This document shows, one piece after another, positions 63,788 through 64,000 of a stretch of DNA of 64,000 nt. The translations under genes were made by a program, and so were the position numbers. The DNA comes from Aliihoeflea sp. 40Bstr573 (GTDB taxonomy: Bacteria > Pseudomonadota > Alphaproteobacteria > Rhizobiales > Rhizobiaceae): the NCBI RefSeq assembly GCF_024105655.1, contig NZ_JAAAMH010000001.1:124001-188000 (forward strand), read 5' to 3'. The notes under the pieces are model-generated. The model saw nothing but the letters and a program-made list of their open reading frames with translations, was not told the origin of the DNA and did not search any database. The first letter of the stretch is position 1, and every line of letters begins with the position of its first letter.

Positions 63788-64000
63788 TCTTCCTTCAGGG
63801 CGTCGCTGATGCGGCGCATCTGGTCGCCGAGCCGCTCGCACTGGTCGGGCGTCGATTGCGCCATGACGCGGTCGAGCAGGGCCGCATAGATTTCCATGGC
63901 CGTCATCAGCCGCTTGTCGCCGTCGTCAGTAAGGTAGAGGCGCATGATGCGGCGGTCGTTGTCGTCCGGATCGCGCCGCAGCAGCCCCTGTTTCTCGAGC
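63784..64000 (-). CDS. MarR-family regulator, C-terminal part (runs off window)
   Basis: The last 71 codons of a minus-strand gene, read in the frame ending at TAG 63784-63786; the N-terminus lies beyond the right edge. The visible protein starts LEKQGLLRRDPDDNDRRIMR, the MarR recognition-helix end and wing with DxRxxRxYLT, continues LYLTDDGDKRLMTAMEIYAA and ends RISDALKED, the dimerisation helices. The target is unknown. Confidence 0.8.
   Translation of the reverse strand, partial: LEKQGLLRRDPDDNDRRIMRLYLTDDGDKRLMTAMEIYAALLDRVMAQSTPDQCERLGDQMRRISDALKED

Overview
The window is high-GC, tightly packed DNA from an aerobic alphaproteobacterium. The most likely group is Hyphomicrobiales (Rhizobiales), near the Mesorhizobium/Aminobacter/Phyllobacteriaceae relatives. 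The evidence is the alphaproteobacterial complex I operon order (nuoA-N followed by birA, ribonuclease J, a methylmalonyl-CoA epimerase, DUF1467, a short prolyl-tRNA synthetase and lolCD), a fused indolepyruvate oxidoreductase paired with an Lrp/AsnC regulator, a double-domain ALDH16-type aldehyde dehydrogenase, and protein-level resemblance of MoaA and other housekeeping genes to rhizobial ones. No rRNA, tRNA, CRISPR array or intact insertion sequence was seen.

Region 1 (1-10.8 kb) is a corrinoid-dependent methyl-transfer system. It holds a non-pyrrolysine MttB-family methyltransferase, a B12-binding corrinoid protein divergent from it, a DUF1638 protein, a small 'virulence factor' domain protein, a methylenetetrahydrofolate reductase, a methyltetrahydrofolate:corrinoid methyltransferase, a ferredoxin/ASKHA-type reductive activase, a Cys-rich 4Fe-4S protein and a LysR regulator. 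Together these would take a methyl group from an unknown methylated substrate (a quaternary amine is a reasonable guess) through Co(I)/methyl-Co(III) corrinoid onto tetrahydrofolate, and then oxidise it or feed it to biosynthesis. ExoD, DUF4893 and an entericidin-like lipoprotein interrupt the cluster.

Region 2 (10.8-14.8 kb) has an Lrp/AsnC regulator divergent from a single-chain indolepyruvate ferredoxin oxidoreductase. Region 3 (15.0-37.8 kb) is the full 14-subunit complex I operon, with two extra genes (a helix-hairpin-helix protein between nuoF and nuoG, and a 63-residue membrane protein between nuoH and nuoI), then the conserved birA-rnj-mce-DUF1467-proS-lolC-lolD run. A minus-strand intrinsic terminator before proS has no matching gene and suggests a small RNA.

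Region 4 (37.9-49.1 kb) is catabolic: maleylacetoacetate isomerase with a MarR regulator, deoC with an ALDH16-type dehydrogenase, then a TRAP transporter, an FMN alpha-hydroxyacid dehydrogenase and a convergent ThDP-dependent decarboxylase, with a second MarR regulator. The TRAP and ThDP promoters carry the same GTTTG-N4-CAAAC palindrome, which points to one regulon for uptake and degradation of a mandelate-like 2-hydroxy acid.

Region 5 (49.1-64.0 kb) starts with a gene-poor scar carrying an integrase N-terminal remnant next to dusA, a known island integration target. Housekeeping and accessory genes follow: TSUP transporter, retropepsin-like protease, cobT, a sensor histidine kinase, thermonuclease, GST, uracil-DNA glycosylase, Lrp regulator, HIBADH-type dehydrogenase, the MFS-mobA-mobB chain, an EamA transporter, moaA, DUF971 and a truncated MarR gene at the right edge. 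Convergent genes end almost on top of each other; three pairs share a single CTAG as both stop codons.
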